This document shows, piece by piece, positions 1 to 10,773 of a DNA stretch of 64,000 bases; position 1 is the stretch's first letter; the number at the start of each line of letters is the position of its first letter. This stretch comes from Cliona cf. orientalis. Taxonomy: Eukaryota; Porifera; Demospongiae; Clionaida; Clionaidae. Where the stretch lies: the NCBI GenBank assembly GCA_963930775.1, contig OZ005689.1:27602044-27666043 (forward strand). Direction: 5' to 3'. The notes beneath the pieces are model-generated. The model saw only the letters and a list, made by a program, of their open reading frames with translations, was not told the DNA's origin and ran no database searches. Position numbers and translations under genes: made by a program.

Positions 1-3000
1 TAATGAGTTGTTTTAGTTTCGAAGACTCCTGAGTTATGCCTTTTGAAAGACGAGAAGCTAAGTACTGCCCATCTGCAACACAGTGCATGTATATGTACAA
101 CAAAAGTATGATTTACCATGCGTACAGTTAGGGTACGTACCTGCAAATTTTGCCTTTAAATTCAAAAGAAACCACCGCTCCCGAGCACAAGTTGCCATAC
201 TTTCAAGAACCTTCTGTTTTTCCTTCTCCCCTTCTATTCTCTTTAAATCAAGATAAACATCTGAGTCCTTGGACCATCGCTGGATCCCCTGCTTGCTCTC
301 TATTGTCAGTAGCTCAGTATTGATTCTAAAAAACAGGTGATATTATATGAAGGCACATACGGATGTGTATGCATAGCATACCTGCTTAACCGCTGATGAA
401 TTTGTACCAATTTGTTAGTGGCACAACTTCGTACTTCATCACTATTAATGGGAATGATACATATCACTGTAGCACACTATGCTTTAAGTTTGTTCTTACC
501 ATAAATCATAGAATACCTTCAACTGATCAAAATATTCTTTCTCCCAGCTTTGTTGATGGTCTACCTGAGATCCTATCATAGCTATGTACATGCAGGCACT
601 ACTGTAAATTCACAATCAACTCACTTGATGTGGGTGATGATTGGACTTCCAATAGATACCACCGTTCGATGTCAGCAGTGCTGAATTTAACTATAGCAGG
701 GGAATATCTAGGTTTAGCTGTATGACCCCAGGACTGCCGTCCCTGGCATCCCCCCCCCTCCCCCCAATATTATAGTTTATTACCTGGTGACTTTTGCATA
801 ATTTCTTCCAATGTGTGTTTAGATTCCTGCTGAAGTTTCAAGGCTTTTTCCATCCTGGATGCCAACAATCTTGCTATGGATGTGAGAAATTCATATCACA
901 ATCAATAAAGTGATGTGAGACTGACGTAGTCGCTTGACAGATTGATTTGAATAATATAGCAAAGCATCCGTCAGAATGTCAATACGATGAGATGGCCGCA
1001 TCTCCTTTGTCATCCTGGCAAAACGCCTGAGGTATGCCCACAGCCTCTCAACCACTTCACCATCCGTTAGCCCATATCCTTCCAAATTTCTTGGGCTATA
1101 CTTAAGCTTTGTGGTTAAAAAGTATAGATCTATAATTGTAGTTTTCACAAATTGACTGTGTACATGTACACTAACTTGACAATCAATCTTGTGGCCGTAT
1201 GAATGAAACACAGGAATTGCTAATGTAAAGAATCCCAGCAAGTCAGTTCTTCCTTGGTTCTACAAATTATTGTCTTGTTAGTATAAGTATTGCTTCCACT
1301 ATACAATAATTCTCACCCGAAGATGCCTTTCAAGAGTGCAAGCCACATCATAGAGGACAGACACTCCACTATACTGCTGGGAACTTTGTAGTAGACTCTC
1401 CATCGCATATACTATGTATGACAGCCTACACACACAACAACATATCTGGCTGCATCACAATCAGTAGACTTACCGCTCTCCATGGTGCATAGATAACATT
1501 TTGTGAGGAAATTCATGTCTACACACAATTCCGATCACACCAGTCTCGTCAAGTGACCTGTAGCGTGACTTACTCCTTAATGCATCACCCGCAAGGAATT
1601 GGTTACACTCCTATAATAATAATAATCAAACAACACATTACTATAATTATTATGCTCCACTTTAACCTTGCTCGTGGACATCTTTATGGTGCCATAGCTC
1701 TTCACATACTGATCAACACATTCCTGATCAAAAAACTTAGTCTGTTGGTGAAGAGGAGGACGTACGCTACTCCCTGATGCCTTTTTTTCGACATAAACCA
1801 AAATTTCCATCAATAGAGTATAATACTCTACCATCCTATAATATATTATTATGCATACACTGTATATCAGTACAAGACTACAACACTAACTACGTACCTT
1901 CGGACACGCTGGGCAGCTTGTTCCATCATGCTGTCTGTCAGGAACTATCGATTTCAGATGGCGTAGCCCATATTTCATGTACCTAAATTCATTAATACAT
2001 GTATATATAATATTATATAATAATATTATAATATTATTTCCGCAAATTGAATGGCTACATGTATATGCTACTTACCGATACTCCTCAAAGCTGTCTATAA
2101 TAACAGGATATAAATTGCATTTTCTTGCCTATAAGATAGTACAGTAATATATAATTTTGTATTATTAAAGATAATGTACATGAATACGCACCCTCATTAG
2201 CTGAGAATCGGTTAAAACTCCAATGGCAGCAACAAAATCTTGAGCAGGCACCTGGCATTCAAGCATGAAGGCCTCAAACCAATCTAGCAGGTCAAATGTG
2301 AAGGCTAGTTTGGGTTGTTTTGGAGTAGCAGCAAAAAGATGAGAGCGCATCAAGGTTTCGACCTCAGATTCACAAGCACAAAAAGTAACACAGACTGAAT
2401 GGTAACAACCTACAATTCACAATATATAAAAAAGAATGAATGTGTAACTGATTGACCAACCATTTTTGTCCACACATGTCACTTCACGGGTATAGAGCTA
2501 CAGTGATACCTCAAAGACAAATCCCTTGGAAATGGGATGTACATTTGCTTGTCATCCTACATGTATCAGTACAGATGAGATTGCAATATCTATGGAGCAC
2601 ATCATAAGATGTGGAAATGCCTAACCTTCCACAGCATTGGAGAGTGAAACAAATTGATACCTGCATGCGATTCTCTCGTACATTTCTCACACATGTATGT
2701 CAGTGCACCACAGTCCTTGCACCATACATTTGCACTGCATTTACACACGACACAGGCAACGCCACTTGGGAATCCTATACTTGATATCATCGCTGGTACG
2801 AGCTTTGGCCTAATTTCTGCCCATGCTTCGGCTGCTCGTTCCTTTCTCTCTCTATGGGACTCCCTCGTACGAGGTGGAAATAGTGGATCACCTGACAAGG
2901 GATCTTGTATATCATCTGGAAGAGGATCATGTCCTGAATTAGAATCTGCTGTAGTATCAGCGATAGAGGCAGTAGAATTGAGAGATGCCGCTGGGGTCGG

Positions 3001-3138
3001 GGCTGGAGTGCTAGCACAAGGTTGAGCTGCACGAGATAGAGAATAGGAGACCCTCCTGATCTTCACTGATTTGCGTTTTGGCAACGATTCTACAAAATTC
3101 AGCTGGATACTGTCAGGATTTCTCTTCTGTCTCCTCAT
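1..3138 (-). CDS. KDZ-superfamily transposase gene, multi-exon, 3' end beyond the window
   Basis: KDZ (Kyakuja/Dileera/Zisupton) transposases are RNase-H-fold DDE enzymes that move large eukaryotic DNA transposons. Reading leftwards, the first exon (3138-2602) has a Ser/Pro-rich, basic N-terminus and a cysteine cluster with CVVCKC, WCKDC and CEKC, which fits the CxC2 cluster known to accompany KDZ transposases. Later coding blocks fall at about 2353-2165, 1650-1480 (DETGVIGIVCRHEFPHKM), 1423-1317 (LYDVACTLERHLR), 1241-890 (YGHKIDCQ, then after a ~67-bp intron GYGLTDGEVVERLWAYLRR and TKEMRPSHRIDILTDALL), 874-786, 327-141 and 72-1. The YDVACT, YGH..CQ and GLTDGE..ERLW motifs are the KDZ core. 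Donors and acceptors such as the acceptor at 73 and donor at 140 are visible. I saw no obvious stop within these blocks, so it may be recent. The element's termini were not found. Confidence 0.82.
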
Positions 3139-3540
3139 TTTGCATTATACGGTACGTCGGTATTAAGGGTGTAGCTATGGTGATGGGTATAGGCATGGGA
3201 TCAGAGTCGGGAATATACGCATTATAATATTCTCATACGTTATAATGGACGAGCACGCCCCTTTTGTGTATATACGGTAACGTGGTCCATAGGGTCTAGG
3301 TAATATCCGAGTACAACTACAAATAACTTATACCTAATCACCTGAAAATAACACGTGAAGCGGGTGTTCATACACTCAAACATGAACATAATATGGCACA
3401 AAAAACATACATGTAACATATCACTGGTTAAAAAGTCACTGAAGAATAAGAATTATCTTTTACATCTTCGTTTGTTTGGGGAAGAGCATCTGCAACGACA
3501 TGTGATGATATTAAACAATCGCACTTGAATGTTGAGCCGT
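3139..3540. other. Spacer between KDZ gene and RecQ-like gene
   Basis: About 400 bases upstream of the KDZ start and downstream of the RecQ-like gene. It should hold the KDZ promoter and perhaps one KDZ terminus, but only one end of that element lies in the window, so no terminal inverted repeat can be paired. No coding potential was recognised. Confidence 0.4.
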
Positions 3541-6355
3541 TCAATACCATAAAAAACTTAAATCACTAGGTGATGTAACGTAGCAAGCTTCTTTACACAA
3601 TAAAGATATTGTCTGATCAGGATAAATGAAGTCCCTTCCGAAAATTCTTAAACCAGGATTTTCATCTAGGATTAGGTCCCTTTCTTTTGATAACCTTGAC
3701 GTCAATGCTACCTTCAGTTCATCCGATATCTCTCTGACTGCTTTGCGAGGAACTGCTCGATAACAAGTACCAGGTTGTAAAATATCTAAGGAGGAGTCTA
3801 TAGCCTTAGGTGTACACACATTGCAACACACTTCTACTCCATTTGAATTTGAAAACCTTCCACCAATACCACGCAGCAATATTTCTCTCCTACAATTCTC
3901 CCCACATTCCATATATTCCTGAAGCCGTTTGTCCTTGTAATCCTTCTTTTTATGTGCAAAAAAAGATGAGCCCTCGCACTGTTTCCAGAACGTCCAGCTC
4001 GACCACAAAGCTTGAAAATCATATTATTATTATCAAAAATTCACATTTTAGTACATAATGAAATATGATATATACCTGATACAACTGAGTTAGTCATATC
4101 AAAACATTTTGTCAAATTTGCCCATACAACTGATAATTACAAGTACAAACCGCTACTACAGTATGGCTTGTATTAGCGTCTATGGCAATAGAGCTTCATT
4201 TTTCGACATATCTTGCACATAAATTTTTTTTTACCCGGAAATCTCTTTAGTATGGTCGGAATCATGTTCTCTGATCCTTCCTTTTTCTTCTGATACCTCA
4301 CATGAAGGGTTCCATAGCCTGCAACACAGTGTTAATTCGCCGCGAAGTGCATGCGATCCGGACTTTTCTCCTATACTTTTGTATTAGCCTGTGGTAGGAC
4401 ACTTCTAAATATCAATATTACTTTTTTGGGCAAGGGGATACCCCACCAGTACGCATGCCAATGACATCATAGGAAGTTCAGCTTTCATTTGATGCCCACC
4501 ATAAGTGTTTTGAATCGTAAGTTACGGGTGTTTTTTTGGAAAACGCTTACCTGCCATATGTTTGTACAGTCTTCTATGAAAAAATTTTGCAGGCGGATGA
4601 CACCACAGCCAATTACAGCCAATTATCATCCGTAGATTTTTACAAGATAAGGCTAAGGTAAGATTTGACAACTGCCATAGGCATGTTTTGATACGATGCT
4701 CGGCAAATTATATACGACAACCAAATCAATATCTGGTATGTCCATACCCTACATACCATACACATAAATAAGTTAGTCTTAGTTTCAGAACTAACACACA
4801 TACCAATCCAAAGGCAACTGTAGACACTAAGCACTTTAGTTCAGAATCTGCTCTGCTAAACTCGTGATGAGTCAACGTTTTGTTTGACTTGGATATATCT
4901 GCATGATATAATCCTACACTTTTCCTGTTATGAGCAGAGGACAACAGACGATATATTTTACATGCCAAATTCTTAGTTTGGGCATAGGCAATGCTCTTTG
5001 GGATCTGAACTGACTTTAAGGCCGTCATAAGACCACTGAAATCTCTCTAATTTGAGAAAATGACATTGTTTACAACATCATGTATTATTATCTAATACTT
5101 ACAGCAAGTGTATATTTACGACTAGCAGAGAAGAAAATGTTTGGCCTATTTAAGTCGCACACAATGATTGCAGGGGAGTTAGGTCGAGAGACTCTGATTT
5201 CAGCTTCAACATCAGGGGGTGCTGAAGCAGATAACGCCATGAATGGAGCAGATAAAAGTGCTCTTAACATCTTAAATGACTTTCTGAAGTCTTGTCCCCT
5301 ATCAAACACATATATCATAATAGATGGAGGACACGCTATACGCAACACTAACTCAAAACTAACCATTCCGATATACAGTGTGCTTCATCCACAGCAACTA
5401 CCACAATTTGCTCCTTAAATACTTCACCAGAAAGCACAGATCGCCATTCACGGACTTGTAAAGTTTCAGGTGACATAAACACTAAAATTATATCAATTAG
5501 CTATGACTATACAGTTGCAGATAAACATAAAAATTTATGTGAAATGAACCAAATCGATATTTGCCAGATGAAACATCTTTACATTGACTTTTGTCATAGG
5601 CATGGACAGCACTAATGCCGAGTTGGCACACCTATCAGCCCAAAGTTATATACCTTAATATACATCCACTGAAAGTCATGCTCAAATAAACAGCTATAAA
5701 GTATGATAATAATATTTTGATTCAAGTCTTACTTGCTGCTCCATCAAGGCAATTAAGGAACTGATCACCAAACCCATGGCCGTATCGCTAGTAGCAAGTG
5801 GTGGCACAAACATGCACATCGGCTTACCACCACCGGTGGGCATCTTGACCAGCACATCATTTCCATGCATCACTGGAAGCATGGCTTACAGCTGACCAGG
5901 GCTGAAGCTGTCATGATGAAAGTAGGACTGCATGACAGGTAGCAACTTTGCTAAAACTGCACATGATCCATCATCGGCACTGGAAACTGTACAGCTACCC
6001 TTGCTAAAAAGGCAAGTGGGCACACAAGCCATCATTCGCCAGCCTTCATAAAACCTTTGATTTAAGCGCCAAAATTCAAATTATTAGAGTGCAGCATGCA
6101 TTTTGTTAACTACCCGGCAGGCCAAAGCGCAGCGCCACACCAGGTACCGCCATTGACCAGCAACAGTTGTATGTAGGAGATCAAACTATTAAACCCATGA
6201 TAATAGCTCAACTGAGCAACATTAACTTTGTAGACATACATGGAACTTACTTACTTAGTTGTTTGCTTACCGGGGTCGGTCTCAACCAGCTGATTTCGAT
6301 CACTCCTCGTCGTGGACACAAAAGGTAGGTTCTCAAAAGCTTCTTCGATAGTCAT
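3541..6355 (-). pseudogene. RecQ-like SF2 DNA helicase, copy A (decayed, transposon-linked)
   Basis: A RecQ-type 3'-5' helicase in about six exons. Exon 1 (6355-6271) starts at ATG with MTIEEAFENLPF and ends at a clean gtaagc donor. Then come SPGQL and the Walker A region MPTGGGKPMC with SLIALMEQQV (5900-5694), VAVDEAHCISEW (motif II, 5482-5372), LSAPFMALSASAPP and LNRPNI (5366-5120), QTKNLACKIYRLL...LVSTVAFG (5028-4790), and LCGRAGRSGNSARAHLF (motif VI) followed by a four-cysteine RecQ zinc-binding region with CCNVC (4022-3541). No HRDC domain is visible. It looks dead: Gln-Leu-Glu of the N-terminal motif reads Gln-Leu-stop (TAA), and the Walker A serine is proline. The start lies 283 bp from the terminal repeat ending at 6638, so I infer it belongs to that transposon, as does copy B at 10.8-12.7 kb. 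Confidence 0.8.
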
Positions 6356-6573
6356 GAACACAATTCAGCTCAGTACTAACATTCTTTCGTTCTTCACATC
6401 GGCGAAAGGGACGTGTTCTCGCGGGTACTTCGCGGCAAATAAACGTTATTGAAGCGCCTCAAGCGCGCGTGGGTGGAGGGCGCTGACACGTCATATGCGG
6501 TTGGCCCATGCACGCTCGTATCCAGGAAACACCCACGATCATTATTTATGATTGCGCTCACGTGATTTCGCCC

Positions 6574-6638
6574 CCCAGGTTCTCCCCCTTTTCTGCGTGC
6601 AACATTGAAAACGTGGGAGTGGCCTGGAGACGAGGCTA
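6574..6638 (-). repeat. Right terminal repeat of RecQ-bearing element A
   Basis: Read on the minus strand it begins TAGCCTCGTCTCCAGG and ends in a G-rich stretch. It closely matches the right terminus of the composite element at 22491-22558 and more loosely its left terminus at 10382-10450. It abuts piggyBac coding sequence exactly at 6639, so element A landed in a piggyBac gene. The 9-bp target copy here would be ATGTGCGCC (6639-6647). Its partner terminus was not found in the window. Confidence 0.75.
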
Positions 6639-7578
6639 ATGTGCGCCTAAAAAACAGAAAAATCTACATTTTTTGTTTCTTATTTGATGTGGCCATAACG
6701 AACTCGTACATTCTTCGCTCGTACGATGTTACAACCGCTGCAATGGACCACAAGTCCTTTAGAATGATGCTGGCCAAAGAGCTTATCGGGGACTATATGA
6801 GCCGCAAAAGGCCAGGTAGACCCCAAAAGCGTTCCCGACCCACACCCCACTTACCTTCGCATTCCAAGAGCAAGCGCTGTGTTTACTGCCGGGACGTCTG
6901 CTCTCCTCCATGTCGCAAGGAATCAGTGTGGATCTGCACAGCCTGTGTGGGTCATCCACAACTTTGCCTCACCTGTCGAGATGACGGAAGTGATTGCTTT
7001 AGTCTATGGCATGAACAATAACCATGTATTTATTTTCAAAATTGCTGTAAATGTATTTACTCTCTCTGCTGTATCATTACAAAGCCGCTCTCTATAGGAG
7101 AGCGCACCGGCAAGTTCACACACACGGGCGACTAATACGGGCAACGACCTTCCTAAATAATATGTTTAGTGTCGTCTTCCCAGACGTTTTGCTCGCCGCT
7201 AGTCATTCCCAGGGCACCAACAATAAAGCTATAGGCATCTGAGAATGCATAGCTGCAAGTAATACGCTTGGGAAGCTCATAAATATCTAACACACACGCT
7301 CGCTTCTATTGATCACAGTATTTCGACTTACCGATTGTTCTTTCGCTCTCTCTGGTGCTTCTACCATGATCGATAAAACCCAGAAACTCCTTATGGACAT
7401 CATACAATCGTTCCTCGTAGCAGAGAGCAGCTTCAGGTCGCTGCTTAGGCGGTGAAAACTTCCTGTAACTAACGTTCTTCTCTGATAATCGATGACCTCG
7501 TGTACCCTGACCGTAACCCGTGAAATAATTTCGGCCCCACCCCTCCCGCATTATTATTCGTATGTAGGCCCTAAAGGG
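6639..7578 (+). pseudogene. piggyBac transposase C-terminal remnant with right terminus
   Basis: From about 6641 the frame reads VRLKNRKIYIFCFLFDVAITN, then MLAKELIGDYMSRKRPGRPQ and a Cys-rich tail (CVYC, CTAC, CLTC, DDGSDCF), to a stop at about 7021. This lines up with the last ~130 residues of the complete piggyBac transposase at 35.4-37.0 kb, including its RPGRP linker and zinc-binding tail. The non-coding part ends in AAAGGG followed by TTAA (7579-7582), matching the right end of the complete copy. Everything 5' of the VRLK motif is missing because the RecQ-bearing element A sits at that point; the rest of this piggyBac should lie beyond element A's other end. Confidence 0.85.
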
Positions 7579-7582
7579 TTAA

Positions 7583-7819
7583 TTGTATATGTATGTACAC
7601 GTACATATACACGTGTATACAGCATCGAGAATGTGGTGTTTGGCAAGCCCGGGCAAAACGCTATCACGATTGACCGCGATGCATCGCGGGTGTTCACGAA
7701 AGATTGCTATTTTTACGAGCGTGACTGCCCGCAGTTGATTGCAAGTCTTCGCGACAAATGGCCCACGCCCGCGCGGCTTGCGCGCGCGCATGAGCAGTAC
7801 AATTACAAGTGTTGGGCAG
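7583..7819. other. CpG-rich stretch without a recognised gene
   Basis: A 237-bp stretch between the piggyBac right end and the foldback repeat. An open frame crosses it, but it has no recognisable motif and overlaps the foldback arm, so I do not call a gene. Confidence 0.3.
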
Positions 7820-8171
7820 AGTGTAATCTGCCAGACCCTACATTTTAAAGCAAGGAGCCTAACGTTGTGATCGAGAGAACAGACCTTTCCGTGTCTTCTG
7901 CGATCCAAATGCATAATACACTCCGCTAGCGCTCAAGCCGTGGGGACTACCAAGATTTATAATACTGACTAGGTCAAAATTCTAGGATCTGCCACGGTAC
8001 GTACCATCGTCATCAATCGAATCGCTCTATACCAATTCCCTACCGCTCCGACCCGATCTCAGGGTCACTCAGAAACATGCGTTTGGATCGGTGAAGACAC
8101 GGAACGGTCTGTTCCCTCGATCACGTTAGGCTCCTTGCTTTAAAATCTAGGGTCTGGCAGACTGTCACATT
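7820..8171. mobile_element. Foldback MITE with ~100-bp arms
   Basis: The left arm (about 7820-7920) reads CTGCCAGACCCTA, TTTTAAAGCAAGGAGCCTAA, a CGATC-like block and GATCCAAATGCAT. The right arm (about 8078-8171) carries the same blocks as reverse complement. The spacer is about 155 bp with no coding sequence. Small mismatches between the arms indicate moderate age. No target duplication was established. Confidence 0.7.
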
Positions 8172-8366
8172 ATTATATAAAGATAGTACGCCCTAGGATC
8201 ATGCAGTTTAACACACTTTGTTACCTTCAGACGTACATGAAACCATAAATTAATTATATAAAAAGTTAACTCCTCCCATGCGCACTGGAAATGGTGATCA
8301 TTTAGAGATAATGCTTTAATGTAATGAGATTAACGAATTTATAGTACACAAGTTTGAAGCATGAAT

Positions 8367-10362
8367 CTATTTCTTGAGTCTGTTCTTCGTGTTTCTACAC
8401 TTGGTATTGATGGCCTTGACGACAGCACTCCATCTGCTCACTGGATCATCATATGGTTTGCGATAGTTGAGATGAACTGTGATAAACATGAGAAATTATA
8501 ATACTATTATGCCACTAGAGAGAAAAACTAATGTACCAATGAACTACCATAATATGTGACCATCCACGAAAAAATCAACCTTATTGCGCTGGATATCAAT
8601 CTGAGATACAGGCCTATTTAGTTGCCCAAGGTGATAATTATCATTTTTCACTTTTTGGCATAGATCGATAGAGGAATCATTCCTCTACACAAAAATCTGC
8701 TTCGTAGCTTCTAGAACGTTATACTTACTGAGTTATAGCTCGAAGAAGTCGGCCGTGTAGCTAACATTGACCGTCCATGATACAGAGCCGTTGCCATAGT
8801 TGCAGGTAGGCAAGCATGGCAGCTGCACAGAAAAACTCTCCAAACACTTCTTTCTTCGATTTTGTGTACTAACGATCTATAGATATGCTTATCTTTTCGT
8901 TCTTTTCCATCGAAACGCCGGCTGCCGCTTTCTTTCCAACGTTTTGGCCGCCATCTGGCTCCTTGATTTAGTGGGCGTGGCCACGTATTTTGCATAAACG
9001 GCGAGTATACAGACTTCCGCATGCAACGTACGTAGCAATGTTTCATTGAGCTTGCTGTACATTTTTATTATGGGCGATCCGGGTACATTTTTGCTCATAT
9101 CTCCATGTCTACACGGGCTAGAGACTTCAAATTTGCAGGAGCAATAGTTCAAAGGTTGTACTTGGTAATGGTGGCTTTAACTAAAAATAGGTTGTCAGTG
9201 CAATATGGTTGGTTTTGTCATGGAAGGTCACATATTATGGTGGATAATTTTGGGGGGAGGCTAATTTTTTTAAAAATTCATGCCAGCGTCCATGCAAGGG
9301 TGCACTTTTGCAACGGATTGAATGATAGTTGTTAACAGTGAGAGCAGTTGCTCCATGAATGCTTTGGCTGGTCACAGCAATAACAAAATTAGCACCCCAT
9401 ACATTATCTGCTGAATGCAATAATTATTAACCAACTACTGAGGTCTGATTTGCCCACAGGATGTGATGCTACACACAAACCTCACGAGTTGGTCAAGAAT
9501 TATTACGTATTATTATACAGTACATTGCATATCCTAGCAACCACATAAAGTATCCTACAACTTACGCCTGATTCCATCAATAATATCAGGGTCAAGATGC
9601 TTTCGGCCATCTTTTTGTGTAACAAGAGATTTTGCTAATGTTTCCTTGCTGAAAAACACATCCACCAATGAAAGGGCAAACTTGGTAGGCTCTTTATTCA
9701 TTGCCTCCACTGCCCGGACGTCTTGTCTATTAACATTTGGGATGACAATCTTTTCGATCCCTTCCCTTCCAAAAGAGTTGCCAAGCCACATTCCTACAGA
9801 AAGCATAAAAATATCATAATAGTATTATGAATATTATCATATAGTTCCTAGTTGTATAACAAATACTGGTTAGGAGCAGGTATCTAATTCGCATAATATA
9901 AAATGCTCATATAAACCTAAAAATTTGTTGCCTATGGTTACTAGGCAGCAGTTTATACTTATGGGCACTATTACTATAGGATCTTAAGTTGTCGGTTCTA
10001 AATGATTTAAAAGACCTCGGGACTCCCCTAAACAGTGTTTAACTACATTATTGCTACTAATACATAATAATTCTTATAATCAGTTTGACCCACCATGGGA
10101 GATCGTCCGACCCCTTGAAATGTAATGCATGGGTGCTTACCAGGGAGTGGGCATTTGCCAAGGGCACTACGGTATAGCTATAATCCCCATATAACGGGCT
10201 GCTTGTTGCTTGCTGTCTATATTTCTGGTATATACATGTAATACCTGCTTGTGTTCCACTGAGCGAAACGGTGCCACTGGCTAAAGCAGAGCCACGTACC
10301 GAACCAGAGCCACTTATTACTGAGTCATCGTCTGATACAGTCACGGACTGGCTACGACATCG
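8367..10362 (-). CDS. BEN-domain protein gene, last three exons only
   Basis: BEN domains bind DNA and chromatin partners and usually act in repression. Three exons join in frame: 10362-10245 (RCRSQSVTVSDDDSVISGSG...), 9793-9566 (GMWLGNSFGREGIEKIVIP... FSKETLAKSLVTQKDG RKHLDPDIIDGIR) and 8476-8367 (LHLNYRKPYDDPVSRWSAVV KAINTKCRNTKNRLKK, stop TAG). The LDPxII..IR block followed by W..V...INTKCR is a normal BEN C-terminus. Splice sites are clean: acceptors ttgcag, ctgtag and cacag; donors gtatt and gtaag. Phases agree at both junctions. The 5' exons are missing: the 12.2-kb composite element begins 20 bp upstream of the 10362 acceptor, and no upstream exon was seen beyond it. It could be a host gene cut off by the insertion, or a transposon-borne BEN gene. 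Confidence 0.75.
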
Positions 10363-10372
10363 CTGCAACAGA

Positions 10373-10381
10373 ACAATATAT
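10373..10381. repeat. 9-bp target site duplication, left copy
   Basis: ACAATATAT immediately before the left terminus of the composite element. The identical nine bases follow the right terminus at 22559-22567. Confidence 0.88.
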
Positions 10382-10773
10382 TAGCCTCGTCCCCAGTCTC
10401 CCCAATCTTTTTCAACGCGCGCGAGAGAAAAGAGGGGGAGCCTGGTAAGCCAAATTACATGAAGCGTGTGTGCAAGCGATGAACATAATGAACGTGGGCG
10501 GCACGAAATCGCAAGCCGTGACGTATGCAACGGTAATCACGTGCGCCTACGTTTGCGTTGCGCGTTAAGCTCAAGCACAAGCTGAGTCAGCAGTTTAGAT
10601 CAATTTTTTCCGGCAAGAGCGCGGGGTTTACATGTGTATTTGTGTCCCAGAGAAGACGACGATCCTAAGCCGTTTTTAATCGTGTGCTAGTCTGAAGCAG
10701 TGTTAGAAATCAACTCCTGGACTGGTCTTAGCGAGTGGATCGTGGCCATCGTCGCTGATGGAATCAAGTTGTC

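Noticed and set aside
7492-7848. Open frame of 118 codons on the plus strand
   Set aside because: Crosses the piggyBac right terminus and runs into the arm of a foldback repeat; no motif.
8711-9152. Overlapping open frames in the BEN intron
   Set aside because: No recognisable domain, mutually overlapping, and within the intron between two in-phase BEN exons.
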